Assembly: GCA_017543805.1 (NCBI GenBank)
Contig: JAFYFK010000100.1
Location: 1-6,941 of the forward strand
Origin: Bacillota bacterium
GTDB taxonomy: Bacteria; Bacillota; Clostridia; Peptostreptococcales; Anaerovoracaceae
DNA: 6,941 nt
Reading direction: 5' to 3'
Below, piece by piece: positions 4,820 through 6,941 of the stretch. Position 1 is the stretch's first letter; each line of letters begins with the position of its first letter. Below the pieces are notes generated by a model. The model made no database searches. It worked only from the letters and a program-made list of their open reading frames with translations, and was not told the origin of the DNA. Made by a program: the position numbers and the translations under genes.

Positions 4820-5836
4820 ATGAAATACGTAGAACTCGGAAAGACCGGGATGAACGTCTCGGTGATCTCCTTCGGCGGGATTCCCATCCAGCGCAACGAC
4901 ATGGAAAACACAAAGCTGGTAGTGGACGTGCTGGAGGCAAAGGGTGTTAACTATATCGACACCGCAAAGGCTTACAGCGTGTCCGAGGCTTATCTGGGCA
5001 ACGCGCTCAAGGGCCGCAGGGACAAGTTCTTCCTTGCGTCCAAGTCCATGGCCAGGGATTACGAAGGCATGAAGAAGGACATCGACGACACCCTGGAGAA
5101 GATGCAGACAGAGTACGTTGACCTGTATCAGTGCCACAACGTTCCGGTAGGCGATTTTGAAAAGATCTTCGCGGAGAACGGCGCTTACAAGGCGCTGCTC
5201 GAGGCTAAGGAGGCCGGAAAGATCCGTCACATCGGATTTACCTGCCACCACGTCGAGGACATGCAGCATGTTATCGAAAACTACGCTGACAAGTTCGAGA
5301 CCGTAATGTACCCTTTCAACATCGTTGAGGACCAGGGCACCGAGCAGCTCAGAAAGTTTAAGGAGCTCGGCTACGGAACCATCGCGATGAAGCCCTTTGC
5401 CGGCGGAAATCTGGACGACCCGGATCTGGCCCTGCGCTACATCGCCGAGGCCGACGTTATCGACATCGCCCTGGCAGGCATGGCTGACCCGAAGGAAGCC
5501 GAGCAGGACGCAGGCGTTGCCGAACATCTTGTTCCGCTCAACGAGGAAGAGCTCGCAAAGTGCGACGCCATCCGCAAGGAGCTCGGGACCCAGTTCTGCC
5601 GCCGCTGCGGATACTGCATGCCCTGCACCATGGGCATCCTTATCCCGAACGCGTTCCTGTTCAGAAACTACGTTCTGCGCTACAACATGCTCGAATGGGC
5701 TTCCCAGCGCTATAAATCCGTATGCACGGTTCCGGCGTCCCAATGCGTCGAGTGCGGCGTCTGCGAGACCCGCTGCCCGTACCATCTGCCGATCCGCGAG
5801 ATGATGAAGGATACCGCGAGGATTTTCGGATACTAA
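4820..5836 (+). CDS. Aldo/keto reductase with C-terminal 8-cysteine 4Fe-4S domain
   Basis: This 338-residue protein joins an aldo/keto reductase barrel (about 1-245) to an iron-sulfur tail (about 255-325). The opening YVELGKTGMNVSVISFGG is typical. The catalytic tetrad appears complete: D47 and Y52 in YIDTAKAYS, K75 in LASKS, and H106 in LYQCHNV. The tail has C260, C263, C266, C269 (CRRCGYCMPC) and C309, C312, C315, C319-P (CVECGVCETRCP), a pattern suited to two 4Fe-4S clusters, so ferredoxin may exchange electrons with the barrel. Such proteins are common in strict anaerobes; their substrates are mostly unknown. GAGGTGA (4807-4813) lies six bases before the ATG. Position directly behind pdxA2 suggests a link to acid-sugar metabolism, for example interconverting an aldehyde or keto precursor, but this is inference only. 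It is in turn followed closely by ecfA1. Confidence 0.93.
   Translation: MKYVELGKTGMNVSVISFGGIPIQRNDMENTKLVVDVLEAKGVNYIDTAKAYSVSEAYLGNALKGRRDKFFLASKSMARDYEGMKKDIDDTLEKMQTEYVDLYQCHNVPVGDFEKIFAENGAYKALLEAKEAGKIRHIGFTCHHVEDMQHVIENYADKFETVMYPFNIVEDQGTEQLRKFKELGYGTIAMKPFAGGNLDDPDLALRYIAEADVIDIALAGMADPKEAEQDAGVAEHLVPLNEEELAKCDAIRKELGTQFCRRCGYCMPCTMGILIPNAFLFRNYVLRYNMLEWASQRYKSVCTVPASQCVECGVCETRCPYHLPIREMMKDTARIFGY
5818..5822 (+). promoter_or_regulatory. ecfA1: Distant ribosome binding site for the TTG start of ecfA1
   Basis: GAGGA (5818-5822) inside the end of the reductase gene is the only Shine-Dalgarno-like sequence near the TTG at 5838, and its 15-base spacing is longer than usual. Together with the 1-base gap to the reductase stop (5834-5836) and the weak TTG start, this suggests that ecfA1 depends on ribosomes finishing the reductase gene. 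Confidence 0.4.
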
Positions 5837-5837
5837 A

Positions 5838-6680
5838 TTGAACGACCCGATCATAAGCATAAAAGATCTAAGTTTTACTTATGCAAGTGACGAAGAGGAA
5901 GGATCGGGCCCTGCGATAGCGGGGCTCGATCTCGATATTGAAGCCGGAAGCTTTGTGGCGATAGTCGGCCGCAACGGTTCCGGAAAATCGACGCTTGCGA
6001 AAAATCTCAACGCCCTGCTCCTCCCGAGCGGCGGCGCTGTTTGTGTTGCGGGAATGCGCACGGACGACGAAGACCGCCTCTGGGACATCAGAAAGACCGT
6101 GGGAATGGTCTTCCAGAACCCGGACAACCAGCTTGTTTCCTCGGTGGTCGAGGACGACGTGGCGTTCGGCCCGGAAAATCTCGGGGTGGACCCTGCCGAG
6201 ATCAGAAAGCGCGTCGACGCCGCTCTCAACGCGGTAAGCATGTACGAGCACAGAAAGAAGGGTCCGCATCTTCTTTCGGGAGGCCAGAAGCAGCGCGTGG
6301 CAATAGCCGGCGTGCTGGCCATGGAGCCGGAGTGCATCGTATTCGACGAGCCTACGGCTATGCTGGATCCGTCCGGCAGAAAAGAGATAATGGAAATAAT
6401 CGAGAGTCTTCACCGCGAGGGCAAGACTGTCGTTCTTATAACACACTTTATGGACGAGGCCGCCAGGGCCGACCGCGTCGTGGTCATGAACCGCGGAAAG
6501 ATAATGATGGACGGGACGCCCCGCGAGGTGTTCTCCCACGCGGAAGAACTTTCCGGGCTCAACCTGGAGCTGCCGTTCGCCGCGGAGCTGGCGGCCATGC
6601 TGCGCCGCGACGGGCTGGACGTGCCCGCGGATATTATTGATGAGGAAGGGCTTGCTGACTGGCTATGCGCATCGAAGTAA
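5838..6680 (+). CDS. ecfA1: Energy-coupling factor transporter ATPase EcfA1
   Basis: This 280-residue cytoplasmic ABC ATPase powers an ECF importer for vitamins or metal ions, pairing with EcfA2 on the membrane protein EcfT and a substrate-binding S component. Every nucleotide-binding motif is present: Walker A GRNGSGKST (44-52), Q-loop VFQNPDNQ (91-98), signature LSGGQ (146-150), Walker B CIVFDEP (166-172), D-loop MLDPSG (175-180) and H-loop H203. The Q-loop sequence VFQNPDNQLVSSVVEDDVAFGPENLG-like region (91-116) and the 40-residue C-terminal helical part mark EcfA1 rather than EcfA2. The start is TTG at 5838: no ATG or GTG lies upstream of Walker A in frame, and starting later would remove the first strand. 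It is one base after the reductase stop and overlaps ecfA2 by 16 bases. The usual ecfA neighbours (ribosomal protein genes) are not upstream. Confidence 0.95.
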   Translation: MNDPIISIKDLSFTYASDEEEGSGPAIAGLDLDIEAGSFVAIVGRNGSGKSTLAKNLNALLLPSGGAVCVAGMRTDDEDRLWDIRKTVGMVFQNPDNQLVSSVVEDDVAFGPENLGVDPAEIRKRVDAALNAVSMYEHRKKGPHLLSGGQKQRVAIAGVLAMEPECIVFDEPTAMLDPSGRKEIMEIIESLHREGKTVVLITHFMDEAARADRVVVMNRGKIMMDGTPREVFSHAEELSGLNLELPFAAELAAMLRRDGLDVPADIIDEEGLADWLCASK

Positions 6681-6941
6681 AAGATCTTGACCATATATAC
6701 AGCCAGGGCCTGCCCTACGAGACGACCGCTCTCTCCGGCATTTCGTTTGCCGTGGAGGCCGGCGAGTTTGTCGCGGTCATAGGACATACCGGTTCCGGGA
6801 AGTCCACGCTGGTTCAGCACCTCAACGGGCTGCTGAAGCCGACCTCCGGGACGGTCACCGCGGACGGGGTCGATATTAACGAAAAAGGACCCAGGGCGCT
6901 GGAGCTGAGGCACCGCATCGGCATGGTGTTCCAGTATCCGG
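6665..6941 (+). CDS. ecfA2: Energy-coupling factor transporter ATPase EcfA2 (partial, 3' end beyond window)
   Basis: The first 92 codons are visible, open to the right edge. The sequence shows MRIEVKDLDHIYSQG at the start, Walker A GHTGSGKST (40-48), QHLNGLLKPTSG (51-62) and the beginning of the Q-loop, RIGMVFQYP (84-92). The GHTGSGKST form and the VFQYP Q-loop are the distinguishing features of EcfA2, complementing the VFQNPDNQ form of EcfA1. A full protein should be about 280-290 residues, so roughly two thirds is missing. The ATG at 6665 overlaps the last 16 bases of ecfA1 in another frame, so translation is likely coupled, fitting the 1:1 heterodimer. ecfT would be expected next, outside the window. 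Confidence 0.93.
   Translation, partial: MRIEVKDLDHIYSQGLPYETTALSGISFAVEAGEFVAVIGHTGSGKSTLVQHLNGLLKPTSGTVTADGVDINEKGPRALELRHRIGMVFQYP

Noticed and set aside
4802..5860. Minus-strand open frame of 352 codons covering the whole reductase gene
   Set aside because: It is antisense to a gene with intact catalytic and cluster motifs. The G/C-rich third codon positions of that gene suppress stops in the opposing frame, and the predicted protein shows no recognisable motif and no convincing ribosome binding site.
5868..6539. Minus-strand open frame of 223 codons opposite ecfA1
   Set aside because: The plus strand has every ABC ATPase motif in order; the opposing frame has none of its own.

Overview
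The window looks like chromosomal DNA from an anaerobic Gram-positive bacterium of the Clostridia type (Bacillota). This is inferred from the pair of energy-coupling factor (ECF) ATPases, the ferredoxin-tailed aldo/keto reductase, the strong GGAGG-type ribosome binding sites, and the pairing of a DUF1537 kinase with a PdxA-family enzyme. No rRNA or other phylogenetic marker is present, so the assignment is tentative. Composition shifts along the window. The left part (about 1-2300) is more AT-rich (27/60 G+C at 1381-1440, counted by hand) than the right part (41/60 at 5461-5520).

Layout. (1) At 1-614 on the minus strand is a type II toxin-antitoxin module: a RelB/ribbon-helix-helix antitoxin (280-555) overlapping by ATGA a RelE/ParE-type toxin that runs off the left edge (283 to 1). 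Its promoter is embedded in three tandem 9-bp repeats that look like an autoregulatory operator. (2) At 745-2253 on the plus strand is an unrecognised 502-residue secreted protein with a clear signal peptide and a C-terminal module resembling the small 'G-hydrophobic-x-G-S/D' domains of secreted Gram-positive proteins. A hairpin at 2264-2294 separates it from the convergent next gene. (3) At 2323-3588 on the minus strand is a four-carbon acid sugar kinase (DUF1537), divergent from a plus-strand series: PdxA2-type 4-phospho-threonate/erythronate dehydrogenase (3707-4792), an aldo/keto reductase with a C-terminal 8-Cys iron-sulfur domain (4820-5836), EcfA1 (5838-6680) and the start of EcfA2 (6665 to the right edge).

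How the genes may work together. The DUF1537 kinase and PdxA2 are established partners: the kinase phosphorylates D-threonate or D-erythronate at O4, and PdxA2 oxidises C3, with decarboxylation to dihydroxyacetone phosphate. The reductase sits 27 bases behind pdxA2 with its own good ribosome binding site and could feed or drain this route, but its substrate cannot be read from the sequence. EcfA1 and EcfA2 are the ATPases of an ECF vitamin/metal importer. They follow the reductase with a 1-base gap and a TTG start, so they are probably co-transcribed, although their usual location is elsewhere (near ribosomal protein genes). No regulator, substrate-binding S component or sugar transporter is visible here.

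I see no CRISPR array, tRNA, rRNA, insertion sequence or phage gene. No clearly new system is demonstrated. The best leads are the tandem-repeat operator of the toxin-antitoxin module, the divergent acid-sugar locus with its iron-sulfur reductase, the orphan secreted protein, and the unusual placement of the ecfA genes.
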